Source of the DNA: Acidimicrobiaceae bacterium
GTDB lineage: Bacteria; Actinomycetota; Acidimicrobiia; Acidimicrobiales; Ilumatobacteraceae
Reading direction: 5' to 3'
Length of the DNA stretch: 64,000 nucleotides
Assembly (NCBI GenBank): GCA_020637235.1
Contig: JACJWG010000002.1
Span: 1-64,000, forward strand
Shown here: in pieces, positions 8,809 to 16,352 of the stretch
Numbering within the stretch: position 1 is the first letter of the stretch
Layout: each line of letters opens with the position of its first letter
Position numbers and translations under genes: made by a program
Notes under the pieces: model-generated
Seen by the model: only the letters and a program-made list of their open reading frames with translations
Database searches by the model: none
What the model was told of the DNA's origin: nothing

Positions 8809-9258
8809 TCAGGTGTCGTAGAGGAATGTGGCGGCGCCGGTGGCGCGCACGGTGAGCACGTCGGCGCCGCCGAGCGCGACGAAGACGGTGGTGCGGCGTT
8901 CGGTGATGGTGACCACCACCTCCGGCTCCCCGGTGGGTCCGGTGCGCACGGCCACCTCGACGTCGCCGGGCGCGACGCCGGAGCGCACGGCGTGGTCGAC
9001 GGCGAGTTCGGTGGCACGATCGGCGTCGAAGCCGGCCGTGAGCGACGTGCGAGCGACCGAGAAGCGGGCTGCGGCCTCGGCGGTGTTCGCGGCGTGTCGA
9101 CGGGCGGCCATCGCCCGCCCGCCGTCGACGACGAGCGCCGCCCCACCGAGCACCACGGTCACGAACACCACCAGCACCACGGCGAGCGTGCCGCGATCGC
9201 GCTCGTGGCGATCACCGCGACGGCCCTCGCCGTGCTCTCCCGGTCGCAAGGCGTTCAT
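8809..9258 (-). CDS. TadG-like pilus assembly protein
   Basis: This 149-residue protein has a short basic N-terminus with RDRGT, then one transmembrane helix (LAVVLVVFVTVVLGGAALVVDGG) and a periplasm-facing domain rich in beta-strand pattern. This is the layout of the flagella/pilus TadG or Rv3654c-like proteins found at the end of actinobacterial tad loci. The DGGRAMAARRHAANTAEAAA segment after the helix is characteristic. The ATG at 9258 overlaps the TadE stop as ATGA. It is probably a minor pseudopilin or pilus-assembly partner in the membrane. Confidence 0.8.
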   Translation of the reverse strand: MNALRPGEHGEGRRGDRHERDRGTLAVVLVVFVTVVLGGAALVVDGGRAMAARRHAANTAEAAARFSVARTSLTAGFDADRATELAVDHAVRSGVAPGDVEVAVRTGPTGEPEVVVTITERRTTVFVALGGADVLTVRATGAATFLYDT

Positions 9259-9689
9259 CGCTGGTACCGGTCGATCGGCTGGGTGTCGGACGCGCTGATC
9301 GTGCGGTCGCCCGGCGTCCACACGCCGCTCAGCTCGCCGTTCGGCACCGAGCACCGCACCGTCACGGTCACCGAGCCGCCCTGCCAGGTGCCCGACGGCG
9401 ACGCTTCCCACGTGAGTTCGGGACTCGGCACCGAGCGGCAGCGGCCGACGAGGGTCGAACCGGCGATCGCCTCCTCGGCGAGGCGCTGTCCCTCGACGGC
9501 ATCGCTCGCCATCGACGCGGCGCGCGCAGCGGCCTGCGACGTGTTGGTCACCTGCACCCCGGCGGCGTGCAGGCGCCCGACGAAACCCAGGAACACCAGC
9601 GCGACGAGCACGAAGACCAACACGAACATCATCTCGATCGGGGTGACCACCCCGCGATCGCGGCTCGGTGCCGGGTCGGTGCTCGCCAT
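9255..9689 (-). CDS. TadE-like pseudopilin
   Basis: This 144-residue protein begins with a short leader ending SRDRGVVTPIEMMF, a processing-type site (Gly then Glu five residues on), followed by a hydrophobic helix (VLVFVLVALVFLGFVGRL) and a small domain with two cysteines. This is the TadE pattern. Three bases separate its start from the stop of the preceding TadE-like gene, and its own stop overlaps the TadG start. The prepilin peptidase at the head of the operon is the likely processing enzyme. Confidence 0.8.
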   Translation of the reverse strand: MASTDPAPSRDRGVVTPIEMMFVLVFVLVALVFLGFVGRLHAAGVQVTNTSQAAARAASMASDAVEGQRLAEEAIAGSTLVGRCRSVPSPELTWEASPSGTWQGGSVTVTVRCSVPNGELSGVWTPGDRTISASDTQPIDRYQR

Positions 9690-9692
9690 GGG

Positions 9693-10088
9693 TCACCGCT
9701 CCTTCGGCGCCTGTTCGCTCACGACGGCGCGCACGCCGACCGCGTCGCCCACCACACCGGGCGTGCGTCCGCGAACGGTCACGGTCACCATCGGCGCATC
9801 CGTGCACGTGATCTCGACGTCGTCGGCCCACGAGGTGGCGTGACGCACGATCGCCTCGCGAGCGGCGGCCACGCCGGCGTCGCAGGTGCCGTCGAACGCG
9901 GCGGCGATCCGTGCCCCGTCGGCGGCGGCGTCGTCGAACACGTTGCGGGCGTGCCAGTACGCGACGGCTTCGAACACGACGAGCAGCGCCATGAGCACCG
10001 CCACCGTGCCGAACAGCATCTCGACCGACACGTCGACCGCGCCGCGGTCGCGTGTGGCGGATGCCCGAGCCGTCGCGTGTGGGCTCAC
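9693..10088 (-). CDS. TadE-like pseudopilin
   Basis: This 131-residue protein has the same plan as its neighbour: TRDRGAVDVSVEML (Gly-Ala, with Glu a few residues later), a hydrophobic helix, then HARNVFDDAAADGARIAAA and a compact domain with a cysteine pair. It is the first of two TadE-like genes. The GTG at 10088 overlaps the pilin-like gene stop as GTGA. TadE-type proteins are minor pilins required for Flp pilus assembly in other bacteria. Confidence 0.8.
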   Translation of the reverse strand: MSPHATARASATRDRGAVDVSVEMLFGTVAVLMALLVVFEAVAYWHARNVFDDAAADGARIAAAFDGTCDAGVAAAREAIVRHATSWADDVEITCTDAPMVTVTVRGRTPGVVGDAVGVRAVVSEQAPKER

Positions 10089-10324
10089 GGGGTGGGCGCC
10101 ACCGGGTCGGGCACGTTGGCCTGTGCGGTCTCGAACACGCCGACGAAGAACGCCGTCGCCGCCACGGCCACGCCGATGCCGACGGCGAGCCAGATCATCT
10201 TGGTGACGGCTTCGTCGATGCCGGTCTCGTCGGCACGTTCGTTCCAGGTACGCCGGAGATGGTGGCCGAACGCATGGCCGGCGCGCTGGGCACGCACGGC
10301 CAACGGGAGGAGGAGCTGGTTCAT
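10085..10324 (-). CDS. Flp-pilin-like small membrane protein
   Basis: This is a 79-residue protein. A basic 30-residue leader is followed by NERADETGIDEAVTKM and a hydrophobic helix (IWLAVGIGVAVAATAFFVGVF) with a short hydrophilic tail. Flp prepilins have the same order of leader, Gly, nearby Glu, and helix. The position directly after TadC and before the TadE genes also fits the structural pilin. The leader is longer than usual and there is no Glu-Tyr pair, so this is either a divergent pilin or another small component. No other pilin candidate is seen in the locus. Confidence 0.6.
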   Translation of the reverse strand: MNQLLLPLAVRAQRAGHAFGHHLRRTWNERADETGIDEAVTKMIWLAVGIGVAVAATAFFVGVFETAQANVPDPVAPTP

Positions 10325-10403
10325 GTCCGTCGGTGCTTTCTGTGGTCGTGCCGGTGTGCGCGGGGCAGCCGGCGGGATGTCGAGGGAACGGAGCGCGCGC
10401 AGA

Positions 10404-11363
10404 TCAGCCACCGAAGGCCTCCCCGATGCGCACGGCGAGCGGGTACGCGAGGAACACGACCGTCGCGACGACGAAGCCGATGGTGGGGCCGGACAGGTTG
10501 GCGTTGGCGCGGTCGGCGTCTCGCTCGAGCTCGTCGAGTCCCTTGGCGCGCATCGCCGTGGCGAGCGAGTGCACGGTCTCGGTGATCGACACGCCCTGTG
10601 TGCCCTGCCGTTCGATCGAGCCGGCGAACTCGCACAGCTCGCGTTGCTGATGGGTGCGGCCGATCCGGTCGATCGCCTCCCACAGCGGCACGCCGCGCAC
10701 CGGCGCCCGCTCGATCTCGTCGCGGAGCAACCCGAACATGTCGCTCTCGCCGACGTCGAGCGCGAACGCCACCGCGGCTTCGACGCTCTGATCGGTGGTG
10801 AGCCCGACGGCGACGAGTTGCACGAAGTCGGTCGACGCCCGCCGGAACGCACGGCGCGCGTCGCGCACCTTCGTCCGCACGTCGCCGATCATCACCATGG
10901 CACCGGCGGCGCCTGCGGCGAGCACCGCCACCGCCCACAGTGGGCTGGCGGGTAGCGCACCGGTCGACATCAGGGTGCCGATGCCGCACAGCGCCACGAA
11001 CGCGAGGGCGATCGCGGCGACGACGACGCGTGTGGCGACGTCGTGGGCGGTGGTGCGTGCAAGGTGCAGACCGTCACCGAACGCCCGTTCCACGGCAGCC
11101 GCGACGGGTCGGGTGACCCGACCACCGACTTCGGCCGCACGCGCACGGGCACCCGTACCACCGGCGGACGGTGGGAGAAGGTCCGCCCGCCGGTGGTGGG
11201 ATGCCGACGGCACGACGCCGTGGTGGCTCGACGGCTGCAGGATCGAGCGCACCTCGGCGATCGTGCGCCGGCGCGGTCGCAACCCGATGACGAGTGCGAC
11301 CACGGCCGAGGCCACGAGGGTCGATGCGGTGACGGCGAGGGTGAGGTGCGGGGCGAGTGTCAC
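10404..11363 (-). CDS. tadC: TadC-like type II/IV secretion membrane platform protein
   Basis: This 319-residue protein has hydrophobic helices near residues 8-25, 113-135 and 140-160, plus two at the C-terminus (GPTIGFVVATVVFLAYPLAV). The conserved cytoplasmic T2SSF block runs from FVQLVAVGLTTDQSVEAAV to GVSITETVHSLATAM. It forms the inner-membrane platform with TadB. The GTG at 11363 overlaps the TadB stop (GTGA), which supports this start over the much longer open frame. Confidence 0.85.
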   Translation of the reverse strand: MTLAPHLTLAVTASTLVASAVVALVIGLRPRRRTIAEVRSILQPSSHHGVVPSASHHRRADLLPPSAGGTGARARAAEVGGRVTRPVAAAVERAFGDGLHLARTTAHDVATRVVVAAIALAFVALCGIGTLMSTGALPASPLWAVAVLAAGAAGAMVMIGDVRTKVRDARRAFRRASTDFVQLVAVGLTTDQSVEAAVAFALDVGESDMFGLLRDEIERAPVRGVPLWEAIDRIGRTHQQRELCEFAGSIERQGTQGVSITETVHSLATAMRAKGLDELERDADRANANLSGPTIGFVVATVVFLAYPLAVRIGEAFGG

Positions 11364-12229
11364 GTCCGGCTCCCCGCGATCCGGTAGCGGCCGGACTGGT
11401 CGTAGCGGCACAGGCTGCGCAGCCACATGATGCAGGCACCCCACAGTGCGAGCGGCAGGAGCAGCACCAGCTGCCCGGTGGGTGTGCCGTAGGGCTCGAG
11501 CAGTTCGTGTGCCACGAGCCGAAGCCCGCCCACCATGAGCGCTGCGATCGCGACGAGCCGGGTCATCGACGAGCGGTAGACGGCACGGGTGCGATCGACC
11601 CGTTCGCGGGCGCGCACCTCGTCGCGGGCTGCGACGGCCAGCGTGCTGACGGTCTGGTAGAGCCGGCCGGATCCGGTGGAGCCCGTCACGACGAGACGGA
11701 TCGCGGCCACGGCGGCATCGCTCGTGGGATGGGCGAGGTCGTCGGCGAGGTCGGCGAGCGCGTCCTCGGTGCGGAACCCCTGGCGGCGCCGCGCCACGAA
11801 CGCCGCCAGCGGCTCGCGCACCGCCTCGGGAGCGCGGGTCGCCACCTGTTCGAGCGCCTCTTCGGTGCCCACGCTCGAGCCGCGCAGGGTGTCGCGCAGA
11901 TCTTCGAGCCACTTGGCGATGCCTTCGACGTGACGGCGCTCGGCGTCGGAGCGACGGTCGTGCAGCAGCTGCGGCCACATCGCGATCAGCGCCCCCGCCA
12001 CGAGCGCGAGCACCGGCCAGCGGGTGAGCACCAGCACCGCCACCGCGGTCGTCACCCCGGCTGCCAGCCGTGTGGGCGCGATGTCGGGCCGCTGCCAGGT
12101 CGGTGCCGGCGACGCGTGCCGGGCGGCGGCCTCCGCCGGCCGGAACGACACGGTGAGCGCGACGATCGCTGCGGCGACGAGCACCATCGCGGCGAACGCG
12201 ACGGCGACGGTGGGCACGGCGGCGGTCAC
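11360..12229 (-). CDS. tadB: TadB-like pilus platform protein
   Basis: This 289-residue membrane protein has an N-terminal helix, a central pair near residues 55-85, and a C-terminal pair. The T2SSF domain shows WLEDLRDTLRGSSVGTEEALEQVA and TGSTGSGRLYQTVSTLAVAARDEVRARERV, typical of TadB. With TadC it should anchor the TadA ATPase. The GTG at 12229 overlaps the tadA stop as GTGA, so translation is chained through the operon. Confidence 0.85.
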   Translation of the reverse strand: MTAAVPTVAVAFAAMVLVAAAIVALTVSFRPAEAAARHASPAPTWQRPDIAPTRLAAGVTTAVAVLVLTRWPVLALVAGALIAMWPQLLHDRRSDAERRHVEGIAKWLEDLRDTLRGSSVGTEEALEQVATRAPEAVREPLAAFVARRRQGFRTEDALADLADDLAHPTSDAAVAAIRLVVTGSTGSGRLYQTVSTLAVAARDEVRARERVDRTRAVYRSSMTRLVAIAALMVGGLRLVAHELLEPYGTPTGQLVLLLPLALWGACIMWLRSLCRYDQSGRYRIAGSRT

Positions 12230-13572
12230 GACACGAGCTCCCGCCGGGCGCCGGCGAGCGGGCGGTGGGTCTCGTCGCGATGGTGCCACCAGTCGGCCGA
12301 GAACGAGGGGTCGGCATCGAGCAGACGATCGAGCATCGCCCGCTGCGGTTCGCTGATCACCCGTGCGCGGTCGTCGACGGCGTCGGGCTGCGGGCCCATC
12401 AGCCGGTGCAGCACGAACCGACCACCGTCTTCCTCGACGGACGGAGCGACGATCTCGGTGACGTAGCGGCCGGTGGTGTTGTCGCCGTGGGTGTGCACCA
12501 CCAGATCGACGCTGCGGTACACCTGCCAGCGCGCGGTGCGGAGGTCGACCTGGCCGTGTGCGGCGATCAGTTCGGCCAGACGCTCGAGGCCGTCCTTGGC
12601 CGAGCCGCCGTGCACCGTGGCCATCGCGCCCTGGCCGATGCTCATCGCGCCCACCATCGCCGCGCCCTCGGCGCCGCGCACCTCGCCGACCACGATCCAG
12701 TCGGCGCGGGTGCGCACGGCGGGCACCATCATGTCGGCGCACGAGATGCCGGTGCCGTCGCTGGTGCTGGGGATGCGGGCCTGGTAGGCGTGCACGAACG
12801 GGTGCGTGCCCATCTGGCCGATGTTGAGCTCGAAGTCGGTCTCGATCGTCACGAGCACGTCGGTGGGTTCGATCTCGCCGATCAGCGCGCGCAGCAGCGT
12901 GGTCTTGCCCGATCCCATCCGGCCGGCCACGAGCACCGAGAGGTCGGCGGCCACTGCGGCGCGCAGCAGCGCGACGGCGGCGTCGTCGAGCATGCCGCGA
13001 GCGGCGAGGTCGTCGAGGCGTGCACCGAACACCGCGGCGCGGCGGATGGTGACGAGGGGCCGCGATACGACGTCGAAGCCTTCGCCGTGGAAGCGCACGC
13101 CCGGCTCGAGCTCGAGGTCGACGAAGGGGTGTTCGCGGTTGAACGGCCGGCGGCGTGCGGCTGCGGTGTCGTAGATGATCCGCTCGAGGTCGCGGTCACG
13201 CCGCACGAGCGGGCTGAGCAACTGGCGGGTGCCGTCGGCGCGCTCCACGCGCACCGGGTCGGCGCCGAACACCAGCACGTCGGTGACGAGCGGGTCGCGC
13301 AACACCGAGAGCAGCTTCGGCAGCCCGAACATCTCCGAGAGCACGAGCTCCACCAGGGTGTGCTGTTCCGCGTCGGTCAGCGGCGACAGTCGATCGGCGA
13401 GCCGTCGACGTTCCACCTCGGCGAGCACCTGGTTCTCCAGCACGTCGCGGGTCATCTCCTCGCGCAGCTCGCGATCGGACGCGGTCTCGTCGCGGCGCGG
13501 CAGCGGGAAGCGGTCGCCGTAGGCGCGGCGCACCTCGAGCGCCAGGGCTTCGAGCTCGTCGTCGCCGGTCAT
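12226..13572 (-). CDS. tadA: TadA/CpaF pilus assembly ATPase
   Basis: This is a 448-residue hexameric secretion ATPase. The N-terminal helical part (about 1-85) precedes a domain with DVLVFGADPVRVERADG. The Walker A motif is GRMGSGKTT with K223, followed by ETDFELNIGQ, a Walker B/His-box region (DWIVVGEVRGAEGAAMVGAMSIGQGAMATVHGGSA) and Arg fingers. These match CpaF/TadA. The ATG at 13572 overlaps the tadZ stop as ATGA. It powers pilin assembly at the cytoplasmic face of TadB/TadC. Confidence 0.93.
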   Translation of the reverse strand: MTGDDELEALALEVRRAYGDRFPLPRRDETASDRELREEMTRDVLENQVLAEVERRRLADRLSPLTDAEQHTLVELVLSEMFGLPKLLSVLRDPLVTDVLVFGADPVRVERADGTRQLLSPLVRRDRDLERIIYDTAAARRRPFNREHPFVDLELEPGVRFHGEGFDVVSRPLVTIRRAAVFGARLDDLAARGMLDDAAVALLRAAVAADLSVLVAGRMGSGKTTLLRALIGEIEPTDVLVTIETDFELNIGQMGTHPFVHAYQARIPSTSDGTGISCADMMVPAVRTRADWIVVGEVRGAEGAAMVGAMSIGQGAMATVHGGSAKDGLERLAELIAAHGQVDLRTARWQVYRSVDLVVHTHGDNTTGRYVTEIVAPSVEEDGGRFVLHRLMGPQPDAVDDRARVISEPQRAMLDRLLDADPSFSADWWHHRDETHRPLAGARRELVS

Positions 13573-14339
13573 GCCGCGTCCTCCGCAGCCCGCACGCCCA
13601 GGCCGGCGGTGAGCCGGTCGGCGAGGTGCAACGCCGCCTGCACGAGCGCCGAGCGCCGGAACCGGCGGTCGGTGACGGGCACGCCGTCGTACAGCGAGCG
13701 CACGGCGTCGGGTTCCCATGGCAACCAGCCGGCGAGCCGGTCGCCGAGCTCGGCGTCGGCGTCGGCACGACCGACCCGGTCGATCGCGTGTGGTGTGTCG
13801 ACCACGACCACACGGGTGACGTCGAGCGGCATCGGGCTGTCCACGGGGGCGACGCGGCCGAGCGCCGTGGCCCAGTCCTCCGTCGACACGATCGAGGTGG
13901 CGTCGCTGTCGGTCACGAGCACGAGCACGTCGCACTGGGCGAGGACGGCACCCACCGGGCTGGCGCCGCGGAGACGGCCGACGTCGACGACGACGGGTCC
14001 GTCGAGGTCACGCAGTGCCGGCGCCCAGGGCTGGCGCGGCGCATGACAGGCCCATGCCCGGAACGCGTCGCCGGGTGCGCCGACCACCCGCATGCCGCCG
14101 ACGTCGCCGGCGGCCTCGGCCAGTCGCGCTGCCGGGTCGGTGCGGGTGTCGGGGAACGCCACGTGTTCGAGCCCGCCGGCGATCACCGCGCCGTCGGGCA
14201 GTCGGGCCGCGAGCACGCCACCGGCCGGGTCGGCCTCCACCAGCCACGGCCGATGTCCCTGTGCCGCCAGCGCCGCCGCGAGTGCGTACGCCACCGTGGT
14301 GGCGCCGCTCCCCCGCCAGCTGCCGACCCCGACGATCAC
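13569..14339 (-). CDS. tadZ: TadZ/CpaE-like ParA/MinD-type ATPase
   Basis: This 256-residue protein has a deviant Walker A motif GSWRGSGATTVAYALA at the N-terminus and VEADPAGGVLAARL next, as in MinD-like proteins. A second block is VVVDVGRLRGASPVGAVLAQCDVLVLVTDSD. TadZ/CpaE proteins place the tad machine at a cell site. The usual signature lysine of Walker A is replaced within RGSGATT, so ATP hydrolysis may be altered, as in other TadZ proteins. The GTG at 14339 overlaps the RcpC stop. Confidence 0.82.
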   Translation of the reverse strand: MIVGVGSWRGSGATTVAYALAAALAAQGHRPWLVEADPAGGVLAARLPDGAVIAGGLEHVAFPDTRTDPAARLAEAAGDVGGMRVVGAPGDAFRAWACHAPRQPWAPALRDLDGPVVVDVGRLRGASPVGAVLAQCDVLVLVTDSDATSIVSTEDWATALGRVAPVDSPMPLDVTRVVVVDTPHAIDRVGRADADAELGDRLAGWLPWEPDAVRSLYDGVPVTDRRFRRSALVQAALHLADRLTAGLGVRAAEDAA

Positions 14340-15142
14340 GGACGTGCCTCCGTCTCGGTGTCCCCGGCTCGATCGGTGTCGCCGGTCCGGTCGGTGTCGT
14401 CGCTGGACGCCAGGCGCGGGACGCCGATCAACACCAGGCGCTCGCCGGCGGCCAGCCGCGCGACGCCGGCGGCGTGGTCGTCGGGCACGGCCATCGTCAC
14501 CACGAGCGAGCCACGCTCGCCGGCGGCGGTGTCCAGCACGCGCACCAGCACGCCGGTGTCGTCGGCGTGATCACCCCCGGCGTCGCCGTCATCGATCGTC
14601 AGGGCGAGTGCGGTCGAGCCCTGGGTGAGGCCGGTCGGGAAGCGGCCGGCGTCGAGTACGGCGCCGACGGTGCGTTCGCCGGCCGACAACTCGGTGCCGT
14701 CGGCCCACATGCCGACGGTGAGCAACACGCCTGGCTCGAGGTCCACCGTCGCCACCCGCCCCACCAGCGCCTGCAGCGACGTGGCGGGCGCGAGCCCCGT
14801 GACGGGGGTGTCGAACGCGATTGCCGTGAGCGTCAGATCGTCGGCCTGCAGCACGCTGCCCGCGGCCACGGGCCGGGCGATGCTCACCACCTCCACTCGG
14901 TCGGCAGCACGATCCACCGCCCAGGCGACGAGCACACCGGCGAGCACGGTGAGCGCCGCCGCGAGCACCAGCCACTGCGCCCGCACACGTGTGCGGAGCC
15001 GGCCGCTGCGGCGGGGTGCGCTGCGGGCCGTGGAGCGGTGACGGCCGACCCGGCGGGCGGCGAGGTGCGACGGGTCGGCGGCGCCGTCCATCGGGCCGAG
15101 ACCCGTGTCGGCACGCTCGCGGGTCAGGGTCGAGCTGGCCAC
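14336..15142 (-). CDS. RcpC/CpaB-like pilus assembly protein (SAF domain)
   Basis: This is a protein of about 268 residues. A basic N-terminus and one transmembrane helix (LVLAAALTVLAGVLVAWAVD) are followed by a SAF domain (VVSIARPVAAGSVLQADDLTLTAIAFDTPVTGL, then LVGRVATVDLEPGVLL) and the RcpC beta domain ending VRLAAGERLVLIGVP-like sequence. RcpC/CpaB acts in the envelope during Flp pilus assembly. The GTG at 15142 would overlap the peptidase gene by 19 nt. An ATG further in (MDGAADPSHL) is an alternative. The C-terminal tail repeats DTDRTGDTDRAGDT. Confidence 0.8.
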   Translation of the reverse strand: MASSTLTRERADTGLGPMDGAADPSHLAARRVGRHRSTARSAPRRSGRLRTRVRAQWLVLAAALTVLAGVLVAWAVDRAADRVEVVSIARPVAAGSVLQADDLTLTAIAFDTPVTGLAPATSLQALVGRVATVDLEPGVLLTVGMWADGTELSAGERTVGAVLDAGRFPTGLTQGSTALALTIDDGDAGGDHADDTGVLVRVLDTAAGERGSLVVTMAVPDDHAAGVARLAAGERLVLIGVPRLASSDDTDRTGDTDRAGDTETEARP

Positions 15143-15801
15143 GTGCGACCTCCGATCGACAACAGGGCCTGCACCACCACCACGACGACACCGCCGGTGA
15201 GGTAGCCGGCCCACAGCCACGGGCCGAACGCGAGGCGGCGGCGACCCGTTCGCAGTGCGAACACGCCGGCCGACAGGGCGGCGACCCACACCACCACCAC
15301 GCCGGCGTATGGGTGCACGAGACCGGTGGCGGCGCCCAGCACCGCGGCGAACTTCACGTCACCGAAGGCCAGCCCTCTGCCGTAGCGCACCACCCACAGG
15401 GGCACCGCGGCCATCGACATGCTGATCAGGGCGTCGACGCCGGTCCACGGATCGTCGAGCAACGCAGCGGCGGCGACGATCAGCAGCGAGAGACCGCTGA
15501 GCCGGTTGGGCAGGCGCCGCTCGTGCACGTCGACGATCGCTGCGGCCCCGCCGAGCACGCCGACCATCGCGATCGCGATCCCGGTCGTGATCGGGGCCTC
15601 TGCGGCCGTCACCGACGCGGTGCCGGCCGCGACTGCGAGGGCTGCGCCGCCGATCGAGATCCGCCGACGACGACCGCTGAGCTCCGACCATGCGCGTCGG
15701 ACGCGCCGGATCGTGGAGCCCGTGCCGCCGTCGGGTGTGCCGCCCGAGGGGTCGTTGATGATCGCCCCGGGAGGTCCCGGAGCGAACGTGAGGTCCGCCA
15801 T
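15124..15801 (-). CDS. Prepilin peptidase (TadV/CpaA-type)
   Basis: This is a membrane protein of about 225 residues with six or so hydrophobic segments. The two catalytic aspartates of type IV prepilin peptidases are present: one in AIVDVHERRLPN and the second in GLAFGDVKFAAVLG (the GxGD-type motif reads FGDVK). It should cleave the pilin and TadE leaders. The ATG at 15801 is chosen because sequence upstream becomes antisense-like and charged. It is the first gene of the tad operon. Confidence 0.82.
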   Translation of the reverse strand: MADLTFAPGPPGAIINDPSGGTPDGGTGSTIRRVRRAWSELSGRRRRISIGGAALAVAAGTASVTAAEAPITTGIAIAMVGVLGGAAAIVDVHERRLPNRLSGLSLLIVAAAALLDDPWTGVDALISMSMAAVPLWVVRYGRGLAFGDVKFAAVLGAATGLVHPYAGVVVVWVAALSAGVFALRTGRRRLAFGPWLWAGYLTGGVVVVVVQALLSIGGRTWPARP

Positions 15802-15997
15802 GTCGTCCGCCGTGATCCTGAGGGGACGGTCGCCCGCCCGTTCGAGGAGTTGAGAACGATGTCCGCCGACACCGCTCGGGGGCGACCATACGCCCGTGTC
15901 GCCACGGTGCGCGGAAGTTTTGACCGAGTCTTGACGCATCATCACCCAGATAGAGACACCGGCCCATGCGCGTTCCGGAAAACACGCCCCCGCGATG
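15802..15997 (-). promoter_or_regulatory. Tad operon promoter region
   Basis: This intergenic region upstream of the prepilin peptidase contains TATGGT on the minus strand near 15886-15891 as a possible -10 box. Further upstream are two copies of AGTNTTGAC on the plus strand at 15916-15924 and 15927-15935, spaced by 11 bp. The exact transcription start is uncertain. Confidence 0.4.
15916..15935 (+). promoter_or_regulatory. 11-bp-phased direct repeat AGTTTTGAC / AGTCTTGAC
   Basis: Two nine-base half-sites differ at one base and are one helical turn apart (15916 and 15927). This is the arrangement of OmpR/PhoB-type response regulator boxes. The site lies about 115 bp upstream of the tad start codon. 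Confidence 0.45.
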
Positions 15998-16055
15998 TTC
16001 TGGGTGCCGACCTCCACTCACCGCCGCAGCTCACCGATTTCCGTGGCACCCAGGA
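15998..16055 (+). repeat. 58-bp inverted-end repeat, unit 1
   Basis: The unit starts TTCTGGGTGCC and ends GGCACCCAGGA. These are near-perfect 11-bp inverted ends around a 36-bp interior that contains CTCACCGCCGCAGCTCACC. A 25-bp spacer follows before unit 2. Confidence 0.9.
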
Positions 16056-16080
16056 CGTCCGGTTCACGGGGATCGCCGTG

Positions 16081-16138
16081 TTCTGGGTGCCGACCTCCAC
16101 TCACCGCCGCAGCTCACCGAATTCCGTGGCACCCAGAA
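16081..16138 (+). repeat. 58-bp inverted-end repeat, unit 2
   Basis: The ends TTCTGGGTGCC and GGCACCCAGAA are perfect reverse complements. The interior is almost identical to unit 1. A 32-bp spacer separates it from unit 3. Confidence 0.9.
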
Positions 16139-16170
16139 CGTCCGACTCCCCGACCGGCGCCGCCGTCACC

Positions 16171-16228
16171 TTCTGGGTGCCGGCCTCCACTCACCGCCGC
16201 AGCTCACCGGATTCGGTGGCACCCAGGA
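16171..16228 (+). repeat. 58-bp inverted-end repeat, unit 3
   Basis: This unit has the same 58-bp length and ends, with a few base changes in the interior (GGCCTCC, GGATTCGGT). A spacer identical to that between units 1 and 2 follows. Confidence 0.9.
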
Positions 16229-16253
16229 CGTCCGGTTCACGGGGATCGCCGTG

Positions 16254-16311
16254 TTCTGGGTGCCGACCTCCACTCACCGCCGCAGCTCACCGATTTCCGT
16301 GGCACCCAGGA
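16254..16311 (+). repeat. 58-bp inverted-end repeat, unit 4
   Basis: This unit is nearly identical to unit 1 (TTCTGGGTGCC to GGCACCCAGGA). It ends 29 bp before the -10 box of the phosphatase gene, so any protein or hairpin at the unit would lie at that promoter. Confidence 0.9.
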
Positions 16312-16339
16312 CGGTGTGGGGGCGCTGGCCGGGCTTTGC

Positions 16340-16345
16340 TACGTT
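16340..16345 (+). promoter_or_regulatory. -10 box TACGTT for the phosphatase
   Basis: TACGTT lies seven bases before the GTG at 16353. No Shine-Dalgarno sequence is visible, in line with a leaderless transcript. Confidence 0.5.
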
Positions 16346-16352
16346 CGCCGCC

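Noticed and set aside
15998..16311. Possible CRISPR array
   Set aside because: Only four units, spacers 25 and 32 bp with two spacers identical, and inverted ends within each unit. No cas genes are present.
15966..16350. Open reading frame running through the four 58-bp repeats into the phosphatase
   Set aside because: The translation repeats with the DNA repeat, and the phosphatase start is fixed by a -10 box at the expected distance. The frame is open only because of high GC.
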